DNA from: Ruegeria sp. HKCCD7303
GTDB lineage: Bacteria > Pseudomonadota > Alphaproteobacteria > Rhodobacterales > Rhodobacteraceae
Length of the DNA: 64,000 nt
Direction of reading: 5' to 3'
NCBI RefSeq assembly: GCF_013111185.1
Contig: NZ_WVRE01000007.1
Span: forward strand, 141,444 to 205,443
Numbering within the stretch: the first letter of the stretch is position 1; each line of letters starts with the position of its first letter. Under the pieces are notes generated by a model. That model had not been told where the DNA came from and made no database searches. It saw nothing but the letters and a program-made list of their open reading frames with translations. Below, one piece after another: positions 1 through 8,057 of the stretch. Position numbers and translations under genes: made by a program.

Positions 1-679
1 CTTCAAAGGCCCAGCCTGTGCCATCGACTTTAATGATATGTGGCTCGAAGCCCAACCGCTCCATCACGTCGACATAGGCCTTACGTCGTTTATTCGCGTT
101 TGGGTTTGCGGGCGTGCGCATTTCAAAAAAGGAAGGTGGCTCACCTGTCCTTGTCATGTACTCCACGGTCTGCGACACAAAGCTAAAGTTATCCGAACCG
201 ACAAAGGCTGCCCCCAGGCCATCAAGGTTACTGTCGAACAGGATTGTCGGCACATTGGCACAGAACTTTTCGATAGTAGATCTGTCCGAGGTACGCCCCA
301 AAGGTGCCAAAAGCACTCCTGCGGGTTTCAAGGATTGCAGCCCATCCAGGATCTCGTTCTCGAGCTTTTGTTCGCCATGTGAGCTGAACAGGGATGGGCG
401 ATAGCCGGCTGCAATGCAGGATTGTTCCAGATAGCGCGCGATTTCGGCAAAGAACGGATCGGCCAGATAGGGCACGACGATGCCAATATTCTTTGTAAGC
501 TTCCGGTTTTGGTTCACTGCATAGATGTTCGGGCGGTAGTCAAACCGTTCCAGCGCCTCCTCTATGCGCGCCCGTGTTGTTGGGCGAACGCTATCGGGAT
601 CATGGAAATACTTTGAAACTGTAGGCCGCGATATCCCGCTTAGGGCCGCGAATTCTTCCATGTTCTTAATTTTGGTCAT
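1..679 (-). CDS. LacI-family transcriptional regulator (3' end outside window)
   Basis: Reading down from the ATG at 677-679, the first ~55 residues form a LacI-type helix-turn-helix (MEEFAALSGISRPTVSKYF, then a hinge ending YRPNIYA). A periplasmic-binding-protein-like effector domain follows, beginning NIGIVVPYLADPF. The frame is open to base 1, giving about 226 of the usual ~340 residues; the C-terminal part of the sugar-binding domain lies outside. Members bind operators near sugar or polyol uptake genes and are released by a small ligand. The regulated genes are probably beyond position 1, so the ligand cannot be inferred. Fold call is secure, specificity unknown. Confidence 0.9.
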   Translation of the reverse strand, partial: MTKIKNMEEFAALSGISRPTVSKYFHDPDSVRPTTRARIEEALERFDYRPNIYAVNQNRKLTKNIGIVVPYLADPFFAEIARYLEQSCIAAGYRPSLFSSHGEQKLENEILDGLQSLKPAGVLLAPLGRTSDRSTIEKFCANVPTILFDSNLDGLGAAFVGSDNFSFVSQTVEYMTRTGEPPSFFEMRTPANPNANKRRKAYVDVMERLGFEPHIIKVDGTGWAFE

Positions 680-1028
680 GCCAGTCTGCCTGCGGAACTC
701 AGCCGCCTTAATCTTATCATGTTTTTACATATTCTTTGCGCGCGCCAAGAAAATCAATAGCCAGACAATTTCCACATCTTTGTTTGGGCGGGGCGCGGGC
801 TTCACAAACTCACTTTAGAAAACTCTTGATGCTAAAACAGGGCCACGATGGGCTAGGTCACGGGCAAATGCTCCGGCGCTCTGGGTATAGTCATGGTCGA
901 CGCTAAAGTAACAATATTTGAATGTGAGCGCAGGTAAGACTCCGCAGGCGTTACAAAACCGTGGCAATTCCTACGGCGAAAGTTGACCGGGAATGGAGTA
1001 TTGGGGCGACCCATTTCAGTCGCGAAGG
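680..1028. other. intergenic region upstream of the LacI-type gene
   Basis: This 349-base gap lies between the LacI-type gene and the outer-membrane-like gene; both read leftward. It is more AT-rich near 715-780 and should hold the promoter of the regulator. I looked for the centred-CG palindrome typical of LacI operators and found no convincing one. No ORF here has credible coding character and I see no terminator hairpin with a T-tract. Confidence 0.4.
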
Positions 1029-1775
1029 CTAGTAGTTGAATCTCAGCCCAATTCCGGCACCTTGGTCATAGGGGCGGTCTGCACCGATGCCGATCAGAAT
1101 ATCAGCATAGAGAGCAACTCTGGGGCTGAAGTTCTTACCGATCTGGAATTCTGCAGTGGCGGGCCAGGCGTCATTCTCCCAATCGTATGGCGCTTTGATA
1201 TCCGCTTTGATCCAATACCCATCACCAAACGGCTGAAGCGCAATCAGGCGCATCGCTGTTTGGCTGATATCGGTCGGACCGTTATAGGAAGCGAAGTGTT
1301 GGACCAAAGGGATCAAAGTCAATCCGGTGTTCGCATTTGCGAAGGCGAACCCGCCAAATGGTGCAATCTGATCCGATCCGGTTCCGATGCCTTCGTTCGG
1401 CTCGCCAAAATCAAGTATCCACTCCAAACCAAGCGCGGATTTGACGCTCCAGGTGTCATTCAGGGGCTGCTGTGAGGGGAAATAGATCAGCTTGAAATTG
1501 GTCTTTTCAAATCCACTGAACCGCGTGCCGGTCGCGTTCGTCGAGTTGTAGTGAAGCTCATATTTCAGTTTCAGATTGGGGCGCAACATGTATGCACCGT
1601 CGATGAAAGCATCCTGACGGTCGACATCCCCTTCGAGATCGAAATACTGATAGCGAATGTCGGTGTTGTTCACTGCAGCCAGTGGATTTGAAGCATTTTC
1701 TTCGGCTTCGGCGGCAGCACCCACCATAAGCTGCGCTGAGGTCAGGAAAGCAGAGCAAAGGGAAATTCGTGACAT
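1029..1775 (-). CDS. putative outer-membrane beta-barrel protein
   Basis: 248 residues. The N-terminus has a hydrophobic signal-like stretch (residues 4-22, AFLTSAQLMVGAAAEAEE). The rest alternates short aromatic/hydrophobic strands with Gly/Asn/Asp turns and ends in LRFNY, an aromatic C-terminus typical of Bam-inserted barrels. No catalytic motif is visible. An AGGTG ribosome site lies six bases before the ATG. It follows the arylsulfatase on the same strand by 66 bases, with a strong stem-loop between them. Inference: an outer-membrane channel or transport-related protein co-expressed with the sulfatase. The family is not recognised beyond the fold guess. Confidence 0.6.
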   Translation of the reverse strand: MSRISLCSAFLTSAQLMVGAAAEAEENASNPLAAVNNTDIRYQYFDLEGDVDRQDAFIDGAYMLRPNLKLKYELHYNSTNATGTRFSGFEKTNFKLIYFPSQQPLNDTWSVKSALGLEWILDFGEPNEGIGTGSDQIAPFGGFAFANANTGLTLIPLVQHFASYNGPTDISQTAMRLIALQPFGDGYWIKADIKAPYDWENDAWPATAEFQIGKNFSPRVALYADILIGIGADRPYDQGAGIGLRFNY

Positions 1776-1806
1776 AGTTCACCTGACGGAATGGGTGCGG
1801 GTAATT

Positions 1807-1834
1807 AGACGGCGGCGGTTTGGTACCGCCGTCT
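1807..1834 (-). other. intercistronic stem-loop between arylsulfatase and outer-membrane gene
   Basis: AGACGGCGG at 1807-1815 pairs perfectly with CCGCCGTCT at 1826-1834, with a 10-base loop. There is no T-tract on either side, so it is not a classic terminator. It could stabilise the upstream sulfatase message or lower expression of the downstream gene. Confidence 0.5.
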
Positions 1835-1841
1835 GAATTCG

Positions 1842-3482
1842 TCATTGCCAGCTAGAGAAAACGTCTCGGGTCAGTTCGCTTTCAGGGCGAAGGTTTTCTA
1901 TGCCTTCATAAGGCACACCTTTTCCGAGTGGCAGATGGGGGTGCTTTGCGATGGTTTTCTGGTGGCGCTTGACCATGTCCTGGAAGGACGCCCCGGACCA
2001 AAGCGAGTACCCGACAAGCGGATGTTCTTCACGTGGGTCGCGATAGACATTGAAAACGGGTGCCGCAGCGCCGGGCTGTCCAGGGGCTGGAAGATGCATC
2101 TTGAACTCTTGCTTGACCACCGAGCGTAAGACGGGCCCTTCGTAAACATAAACAAAGTCGCGGCGCGAATTGCCTTCGCCCTCAAGCAACAGCGCCGTCT
2201 GGTCAATACCGTCAATCACGCGGTCGCGCGGAATGTGGTCCGTTGCGCCTGCGATACGGGCAAAGGTTGTAAACAGATCCGAGACATGCACGATGTCACC
2301 TGCTGCGCTGCCCGGCTCAATCGCGGCGGGCCACCGGATGAACGTATCTGTGCGCACGCCGCCTTCAAGATGCTGTGTCTTGCCGCCGCGATAAATCAGT
2401 TGGTTCAGGCCGGACGCTCCTTCGTAGTGATACATCAAGCCATTGTCAGCCATGATCACGACAATGGTGTTGTCTGCTTTGCCGGTTTCATCAAGTTTGG
2501 TCAGCACATCCCCGATCCAGCCGTCCAGAACTTGCAACTTGTCGGCATGGAAGCCTCCATTGCGGGATACGGCTTGATCGGGATAGGCAAAGTTCAGTGG
2601 ATAGAGCGGCCAATACTGCATGAAAAACGGGTTGTCCTGTGCTGCGAGCCGCTCAAGCTGCTCCAGTGCTTGCCGCTGATAGCGCAGGTTCATTTCCTCG
2701 TATTTAGCCTGAGTCCACTCTTCGCCCGGCGCCATGTCGACTTCGCGCGCCAGACCGCCAGCTTCCGCTTCAACGCCGGTTACTAGGCCGTAGGGTTTGA
2801 ACCGCTCGTCCAGCTGGAATTGGTTCGACTGACCCGACGGATGGAAGCCAAGCATGTTGTTAGCAACCATGGCGTCCCGTGTCATCAGGCTGAGCTGAAC
2901 CTGTTGATGCAAGGGGAAGGCCGCCCAATCAAAACCCTGATTGTGCGGGTAGGCCTGTTCTATATCGCCCTGATGCCACTTCCCGACATGCGCTGTGTTA
3001 TAGCCTTCTTCCTTCAGGATTTCGGCAATCGTGACCTCCTCGGCTGAAAGACCTTCGCCAACCAACGCTACTTTGACCTCCTCCACGCCGGCACGTACCG
3101 GATGGCGACCGGTCAGCATGGCCGTTCGTGTCGGTGTGCAGGAGGGCTCGGTATACATTCTCATCAAAGACATGCCTTGCGTGGCAAAGTCGTTGATGTT
3201 GGGCGTGTCGAAGCCGGTGACGTAGTTCATCGTCCGGTTGCCCATCTGACCAAAGCTGACATCGTCTATCAGAATGTAGAGGATATTGGGTGGCTTGCCG
3301 CCATTGGCGTCTCGGATCTCGGCAAGCTTTGCTTCAATTTCTGTATCCTGAGCATCCCATTGCTCTCCAAACTGTGCGCGAAGATATTCAAATTCTCCGT
3401 CACGAATGATAGGCGCATCCTGAGCAAAGCTCGTGCCTGCCGTCAGCACCATGGCCGCGGTGTGTATCAATACTGACCTCAT
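1842..3482 (-). CDS. secreted arylsulfatase (sulfatase family)
   Basis: 546 residues with a signal peptide (about 1-20, cleaved near FAQ-DAP). The alkaline-phosphatase-superfamily sulfatase domain starts at ILYILIDDVSFGQMG, whose Asp pair binds calcium. The active-site signature C-x-P-T-R is present (SCTPTRTAMLTGRHPVRAG, about residue 113). That Cys must be converted to formylglycine by a maturase, which is not encoded in this window. MADNGLMYHYEG supplies later metal ligands. It hydrolyses sulfate esters in the periplasm or outside the cell; the natural substrate (algal polysaccharide, aryl or alkyl sulfate) cannot be read from sequence. It lies 24 bases after a small gene and is followed by an outer-membrane-like gene, so it probably belongs to a three-gene unit. 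Confidence 0.92.
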   Translation of the reverse strand: MRSVLIHTAAMVLTAGTSFAQDAPIIRDGEFEYLRAQFGEQWDAQDTEIEAKLAEIRDANGGKPPNILYILIDDVSFGQMGNRTMNYVTGFDTPNINDFATQGMSLMRMYTEPSCTPTRTAMLTGRHPVRAGVEEVKVALVGEGLSAEEVTIAEILKEEGYNTAHVGKWHQGDIEQAYPHNQGFDWAAFPLHQQVQLSLMTRDAMVANNMLGFHPSGQSNQFQLDERFKPYGLVTGVEAEAGGLAREVDMAPGEEWTQAKYEEMNLRYQRQALEQLERLAAQDNPFFMQYWPLYPLNFAYPDQAVSRNGGFHADKLQVLDGWIGDVLTKLDETGKADNTIVVIMADNGLMYHYEGASGLNQLIYRGGKTQHLEGGVRTDTFIRWPAAIEPGSAAGDIVHVSDLFTTFARIAGATDHIPRDRVIDGIDQTALLLEGEGNSRRDFVYVYEGPVLRSVVKQEFKMHLPAPGQPGAAAPVFNVYRDPREEHPLVGYSLWSGASFQDMVKRHQKTIAKHPHLPLGKGVPYEGIENLRPESELTRDVFSSWQ

Positions 3483-3506
3483 TGGTATCCCTTCCCCGTG
3501 TTTGAA

Positions 3507-3803
3507 TTACATCTTCCCCGCGCGCCGCAGCGATTGGGCAATTTCATCTCGAAGCCCATTCAGGGTTTCACGGATATCGCAGGCGAACCGGTCGGATTCA
3601 CTTCCCGGCTCAGCGTTTATCGAGAGGTATTCTTCACTCAGAAGCTGGTAGTCCCTGCAAATCTCGTCGAATACAGGATCCCTACGGCGTAAGTCCGCGA
3701 TTGCGGCCTTGTTCTTGGGAAACAATGTCTCAATGGCGTTGCTTTTCATTTGGGCGGCACGTTTGATGGGTAAGACGTTTTCTCGATCGAACAACAAATT
3801 CAC
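3507..3803 (-). CDS. small hypothetical protein upstream of arylsulfatase
   Basis: 98 residues from a GTG at 3801-3803; an internal ATG (residue 19, MKSNAIETL) is an alternative start. It is charged and predicted helical, rich in Arg/Asp/Glu, with no signal peptide, membrane segment or cysteine pattern. It ends 24 bases before the arylsulfatase start on the same strand. I do not recognise the family. Inference only: a small cytoplasmic partner or regulator in the sulfatase operon. Confidence 0.55.
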   Translation of the reverse strand: MNLLFDRENVLPIKRAAQMKSNAIETLFPKNKAAIADLRRRDPVFDEICRDYQLLSEEYLSINAEPGSESDRFACDIRETLNGLRDEIAQSLRRAGKM

Positions 3804-3891
3804 TTCTTTTAATAGGTTTATCGGGGCATAATACGGTATAACGAAAGGTGTAACTTTTTGAAAAAATTGTGTTATCCGAGGATCATCAGCA

Positions 3892-5229
3892 GTGGTGAAT
3901 GAGGGAATAAACCCTAGTGCCGAGGATGTTCAGGCCGCGCTTCAGCGGCTTGTGAGGTCTTCGACCTTCGAGGGATCACAGAGATTGCAGGACTTTCTTG
4001 TGTATGTGGTCGAGGAATCTCTGAGCGGTCGGGCCGACGACATTCGGGCCAAAACGATTGCGATGGATGTCTATGGCGGATCAATGTCCGAGATGCCGCG
4101 CCGCGAAAACGTGGTGCGGGTGGATGCTGGTCGCTTGCGCCGCAAGCTTGCCGAATACTACGCCACAGATGGGCGCGACGAGAAAACGGTGTTCGACCTG
4201 CCAAAAGGCGGATACGCCCCGCTGATCTCGAAAAGGTTGGGTGAGGCGGCCCTGCCTGAGACCCCAAAGTTCGAAACCAAGGCGACTGCATGGGTAAAGC
4301 CAGGTGCAGGGATCGCTGGGGTTTTCTTACTGGGCTGTTGTGTGATTGCTTTTTGGTTGGCTTCGACATGGCAGGACAGCGCAACCGATTTGCCAGTCGA
4401 CGGCCTGAGCCGAGATGAGCGCAGCGCCATTTTTGATGCCTCTCCAATGCGCCTTCAGGCTGTAAATCTGGCCAATACTGGTCGGGACCTGATCTTTCCG
4501 GCCCTGGAACCCGCGCGACTTGACGCGGCCTTGACCATATTCAAAGGGGCGATCGAGAACGACGAAAGCTATTTTGGCGGCCTTGCGGGCGCCGCGCAGG
4601 TTGCGGCGACGATTGCTGTGCTGACACCGGATCCCGATCTGGCCAGTAGCATGTTGAGCTACGCAGACACGCGAGCCAATAGGGCCGTCGAGTTGGCCCC
4701 GGAAACGGGTTGGAGCCAATCCGCAAAAGCTTGGGTCGAATTCGCCAAAAATAACTGGCCAGAGGCCATGGAGGCTGCCCAAAGAGCACAGCGTTTGGCG
4801 CCCAATGACGTTCATGTATTGGAGTTTGTGTCACTGATAATGCTGTACTCGGGTTCGTTTGAAGAAGTCATTGTGATCAGTGAGGACGCGCGGTCGAAAT
4901 TCGACCTCGAGCGTGGATATGTGTTTCAAAACGCAATGGGGTCGGCCAAGTTTCATTTGAAGGACTACGAAGGCGCTGTATCAGCCTTTGAACAAGCAAC
5001 CGAAAATGGCGGCCCTGTCGGACCTGTGTCTGTTGCTTACCTGATGGCGTCTTATCAGATGTTAGGCAACGAAAGCAAAGCGCAGGCCCTGTCAGAAAAA
5101 CTGTCACGTGAGTGGCCCGACAGTCGCGTGGACGCGCTGTTTCAAAAGCTGTTCGCGGACCCAAAATATGGGAAAGACCTTGGTGACGCTATGAGGCAGG
5201 CCAATTGGCGACCAAGCCACTCGCGCTAA
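3892..5229 (+). CDS. membrane TPR protein with N-terminal putative winged-helix DNA-binding domain
   Basis: 445 residues from a GTG start; a GAGGA site lies about ten bases upstream. Residues ~8-115 resemble the N-terminal domain often annotated in Roseobacters as a putative adenylate-cyclase-associated or wHTH domain (QRLQDFLVYVVEES, RENVVRVDAGRLRRKL, then a wing-like DLPKGGYAPLI). One transmembrane helix follows at about 135-157 (GAGIAGVFLLGCCVIAFWLA). The rest consists of TPR-like helical pairs (about 185-435), probably periplasmic. No cyclase catalytic domain is present. The layout is CadC-like: cytoplasmic DNA binding, one membrane pass, external sensor. It is divergent from the sulfatase unit across an 88-base gap, so it may regulate that unit; this is inference. 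Confidence 0.65.
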   Translation: MVNEGINPSAEDVQAALQRLVRSSTFEGSQRLQDFLVYVVEESLSGRADDIRAKTIAMDVYGGSMSEMPRRENVVRVDAGRLRRKLAEYYATDGRDEKTVFDLPKGGYAPLISKRLGEAALPETPKFETKATAWVKPGAGIAGVFLLGCCVIAFWLASTWQDSATDLPVDGLSRDERSAIFDASPMRLQAVNLANTGRDLIFPALEPARLDAALTIFKGAIENDESYFGGLAGAAQVAATIAVLTPDPDLASSMLSYADTRANRAVELAPETGWSQSAKAWVEFAKNNWPEAMEAAQRAQRLAPNDVHVLEFVSLIMLYSGSFEEVIVISEDARSKFDLERGYVFQNAMGSAKFHLKDYEGAVSAFEQATENGGPVGPVSVAYLMASYQMLGNESKAQALSEKLSREWPDSRVDALFQKLFADPKYGKDLGDAMRQANWRPSHSR

Positions 5230-5299
5230 AGTTGCGCACTTCAGCAGTGGCAATGAAACCTGATGGCCTCGGCGTGGGGTGTGTGGTCACGTGAAAGTC

Positions 5300-5317
5300 T
5301 TGATGGAGCCTAGGGGA
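5300..5317 (-). repeat. distal attachment-site-like copy of tRNA-Ala 3' end
   Basis: Bases 5304-5317 are identical to the last 14 bases of the tRNA-Ala gene (acceptor strand and part of the T-stem), and 5300-5303 extend the match into the CCA end with one mismatch. Nothing else of a tRNA is present to its right, so this is a displaced 3' fragment rather than a decayed tRNA gene. Confidence 0.7.
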
Positions 5318-5710
5318 AATGTCGCCGAACGCCTAATGCGCTGATAGTAAACACTATTGTAGTGTGTTGGTTTGCAGTGTGTCACACCGAAGTGTGTACA
5401 AATGTTTGTTTGTCAGTGCATCTATGGGTCTGGTTTTTTGTTTGCTCTATCAGTTGGTCAACACCCTGTTCCCTTCCACAGTAGTATGCACCATGTGGTC
5501 GTTTATTTCTTCCAACAGTGATTTATTGTGTTCTGTTTATCGCGGAGAAGTTGATGCTATCGAAACTATAGTCGCGCAGTATCGCAGTTACCCCTGCTGC
5601 ACATTGCGCAGGGTAGTTAGACGCAATTGACCATGAGGCGAGCACTATTGTAGACAAAACATAACTTCGACGGCGGCGAGAAAGTCGCGACTGACAGGCG
5701 GGCACATGCA
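5318..5710. other. non-coding left end of the island
   Basis: About 390 bases without a credible gene. It contains GTGTGTCACACCG at 5377-5389, which recurs at 10361-10373 near the other end of the island. The 11-mer CACTATTGTAG occurs twice, at 5352-5362 and 5643-5653. An open frame at 5364-5630 is Cys/Ser/Val-rich with no ribosome site and no family resemblance, and I do not regard it as a gene. The region may be the remnant of an attachment region or a lost integrase locus. Confidence 0.45.
5377..5389 (+). repeat. island-end 13-mer (left copy)
   Basis: GTGTGTCACACCG, 60 bases inside the left tRNA-derived repeat. The same 13 bases lie 36 bases inside the right repeat. The core GTGTCACAC is a near-palindrome, as expected for a protein-binding site. 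Confidence 0.5.
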
Positions 5711-6064
5711 ATGAAACGGGCATACCAACACTTTTTGAGGGCTGGCCTAGCTGTCCTCTGTCTCGCGTTGGTCGTTTGGTCCGTAACGCCATCATTCTCG
5801 CACGCACCGGCGATTTTTGAGACAATCCAAGATCATCTGGAAATGGTCGAGGATCATGGCCACTCACATGGGTTTGAAGAAGACCTCTTTTGGGCGATGC
5901 ACGGTCATAGCCACGATGTGGCCGATCATGACCACAACCAGGCGTTTCTCTCCAGTGGTCCCAGCACTGCTCCTGAATTGCACATAGGCGAGGCGTGGCG
6001 GCGGCTAGCTTCGGCCAACGGCCCCACCCGTAAGTTCAGAATAGACCGACCTCCGCGCGCTTGA
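5711..6064 (+). CDS. small secreted His-rich protein, putative metal binding
   Basis: 117 residues with an N-terminal signal or anchor sequence (residues 8-30, FLRAGLAVLCLALVVWSVTPSFSHA). The mature part is unusually His-rich: HSHGF, HGHSHD and DHDHNQ between residues 48 and 78, arranged as HxH and HxHxxxxDH clusters typical of periplasmic Ni/Zn/Cu-binding segments. It lies 60 bases upstream of the HupE/UreJ gene on the same strand. Likely a periplasmic metal-binding accessory to that permease. No named family is recognised; metal identity is unknown. Confidence 0.6.
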   Translation: MKRAYQHFLRAGLAVLCLALVVWSVTPSFSHAPAIFETIQDHLEMVEDHGHSHGFEEDLFWAMHGHSHDVADHDHNQAFLSSGPSTAPELHIGEAWRRLASANGPTRKFRIDRPPRA

Positions 6065-6124
6065 TCGGCACTGCGCAGTTCATGCGCATCACCGATCAAT
6101 CTAAATACTAAGCGGAGTTACTCC

Positions 6125-6841
6125 ATGAGAACCTTCATTGAAGGCGTCAGACGCAATTCTAAGCGTCTCGCGTTCTTCGTCCTATCCATGTTGCTGCTAT
6201 CGACCAGCGCAGCTTTGGCGCATGATGTTACGCCCGGCGATGCTGGCTACATCCAAGAAATCTGGGGCGTGCACATCATCCCCTTCATGTACCTCGGCGC
6301 CAAACATATGGTGACGGGCTACGACCATATCCTGTTCCTCCTTGGCGTCGTCTTCTTCCTCTATCGGTCGAAAGACGTTGCAGTCTACGTGAGCCTCTTT
6401 GCAGTGGGGCATTCCATCACGATGCTTGCAGGCGTCTGGTTTGGCTGGGGCATCAGTTCATACATTGTGGATGCCATCATTGGGTTGTCCGTTGTCTACA
6501 AGGCACTCGACAACCTAGGGGCCTATCAACGTTGGTTCGGCTTTCAGCCCAACACCAAGGCGGCGACTTTCATCTTCGGCCTGTTTCACGGCACCGGCTT
6601 GGCCACGAAGATACTCGACTACCAGATCGCACCCGACGGGCTTCTGCCCAACCTCCTGGCGTTCAACGTTGGCGTCGAGATCGGGCAACTTCTGGCATTG
6701 GCTGCCATCCTCATCGTCATGGGGTACTGGCGAAAGAGCGCCAAGTTTTTCGAACAAGCCTACACCGTCAATGTCGTCATGATGACCATCGGCTTTGTGC
6801 TGATGGGATACCAACTCACCGGCTATTTTGTGGCCGCATAA
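6125..6841 (+). CDS. HupE/UreJ-family membrane protein
   Basis: 238 residues: signal peptide ending SAALAHD, then about six membrane helices. Family signatures are visible: HMVTGYDHILFLLGVVFF (helix 1 with conserved His/Asp), FGLFHGTGLATKI and NVGVEIGQLLAL. Members of this family (HupE, UreJ) are thought to be nickel permeases or metal transporters. Here neither urease nor hydrogenase genes are nearby and the neighbours are copper-type genes, so copper or another metal is an open possibility. It is preceded by a His-rich secreted protein and followed 12 bases later by an anchor protein; the three probably form one operon. Confidence 0.88.
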   Translation: MRTFIEGVRRNSKRLAFFVLSMLLLSTSAALAHDVTPGDAGYIQEIWGVHIIPFMYLGAKHMVTGYDHILFLLGVVFFLYRSKDVAVYVSLFAVGHSITMLAGVWFGWGISSYIVDAIIGLSVVYKALDNLGAYQRWFGFQPNTKAATFIFGLFHGTGLATKILDYQIAPDGLLPNLLAFNVGVEIGQLLALAAILIVMGYWRKSAKFFEQAYTVNVVMMTIGFVLMGYQLTGYFVAA

Positions 6842-6853
6842 GGAACCCCACAA

Positions 6854-7468
6854 ATGTTTAACGCAAAGAAACCGAGCCTCGAAGAGTTACCAAGCTCAGC
6901 CCAACTCCTTCGGTCCACCATCATCGCGGCTGTCAGCGCCGTGGCAATACTGGTCGCTGTTGTGCTGCCTGCGGAATACGGGATCGACCCAACGGGTGCA
7001 GGGCGCGTGCTTGGCCTGACCGAGATGGGTGAAATCAAACAGGACCTGGCGGATGAAGCCGAACAAGACCAACAGCTTCATGGGGCCGATCAGTCGTCAA
7101 GCTTATGGGATAACGTATTCGGTCTGTTCGTTGGCAGAGCACTTGCTCAGGAGGCGTGGCAGGATACAATCACGTTCACGCTCGAACCTGGCGAGTTCAC
7201 CGAGATTAAGGCAACTATGGAAGAGGGCGCGACCCTCTTTTACGCGTGGGCGGCTGAAGGTGGTCGTATCAACTTCGACCTCCACGCGCATGCGGGCGAC
7301 CAAAACGTGACCTACGAGAAGGGGCGCGGTCAAAACGAAGGCGAGGGCAGTTTTGAAACCCCCTTCGCCGGTGATCACGGCTGGTTCTGGCGAAACAGGG
7401 ACGATGAGGCGGTAACCGTCACACTCAACCTAAATGGTGCTTACTCGGACATCGTTCGGAGCGAGTAA
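6854..7468 (+). CDS. membrane-anchored periplasmic protein of the HupE locus ('transmembrane anchor protein')
   Basis: 204 residues. A single transmembrane helix at about 20-42 (LLRSTIIAAVSAVAILVAVVLPAEYG) is followed by an acidic linker and a periplasmic domain from ~95 to 204. That domain contains repeated beta-like segments (DTITFTLEPGEFTEIKATM, FYAWAAEGGRINFDLHAHAG, HGWFWRNRDDEAVTVTLNLNG) with His and aromatic residues. Proteins with this layout are found next to HupE/UreJ in Roseobacters under the name transmembrane anchor protein; their role is unknown. The start codon lies 12 bases after the HupE/UreJ stop. Inference: it holds a soluble partner or metal-binding domain at the outer face of the inner membrane. 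Confidence 0.72.
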   Translation: MFNAKKPSLEELPSSAQLLRSTIIAAVSAVAILVAVVLPAEYGIDPTGAGRVLGLTEMGEIKQDLADEAEQDQQLHGADQSSSLWDNVFGLFVGRALAQEAWQDTITFTLEPGEFTEIKATMEEGATLFYAWAAEGGRINFDLHAHAGDQNVTYEKGRGQNEGEGSFETPFAGDHGWFWRNRDDEAVTVTLNLNGAYSDIVRSE

Positions 7469-7611
7469 TGTCGCAAGCCGCGCATCAAAACAGTGGTGCG
7501 CGGCATCAAAACTCCAGTTCGAGTTCTCAAGTAATTGGTGTATGCCGATTAGTTCACTACCCGAGACGCCTTCTGCGGCCAGTACCCAAACCCACTCTGG
7601 AATAATGTCTT

Positions 7612-8046
7612 CTATTGGTGCGGCAGGTTGCGACTAGCCTGCATCTGTTGAACATCGTCAGGCCAAGTGGAACGTATGTAGGCCAGCACGTCCCATATGT
7701 CTTCGTCAGTCAGGGTGCTTTCAAAGCCGGGCATGCCACTGTTAAAGTCTTTAACACCGCGTGCTGCCAACGCGTCTGCCCCACCTAGTTTGGTATACTC
7801 GAACAGCAGCTGATTATCATGGTGCCATGTGTGCCCTGTCACGTCATGTGGTGGAGCAGGCAACACTCCGTCATCGTCGGGTGTCTGCCAGTTGGGTTGG
7901 CCTTCCAGATTAACTCCATGGCATGAGGCGCAGTGCTCTGCATAGAGTTCCTGCCCATTCGCAAGGTCTCTATCTAACAACTCATGGTCTGCAGCGACGC
8001 TGGTACCAATGCAGCATATAGCAAGTGCGGAAAGGTGTTTTTTCAT
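7612..8046 (-). CDS. secreted c-type cytochrome
   Basis: 144 residues with a signal peptide (1-19). The haem motif CASCHG is near residue 38, and the distal Met ligand is probably in FNSGMPGFESTLTDEDIWDVLAYIRS, the standard C-terminal helix of class I cytochromes c. It is the last gene of a minus-strand run after CopD (11-base gap). In context it may pass electrons to or from the copper system; there is no oxidase subunit here. Family certain, partner unknown. Confidence 0.9.
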   Translation of the reverse strand: MKKHLSALAICCIGTSVAADHELLDRDLANGQELYAEHCASCHGVNLEGQPNWQTPDDDGVLPAPPHDVTGHTWHHDNQLLFEYTKLGGADALAARGVKDFNSGMPGFESTLTDEDIWDVLAYIRSTWPDDVQQMQASRNLPHQ

Positions 8047-8057
8047 CTCTGCCTACC

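Noticed and set aside
5364..5630. 88-codon frame at the left end of the island
   Set aside because: No ribosome site, biased to Cys/Ser/Val, no conservation pattern visible.
6125..6841. Hydrogenase or urease operon membership of HupE/UreJ
   Set aside because: No hydrogenase, urease or nickel-enzyme genes are present in the window.
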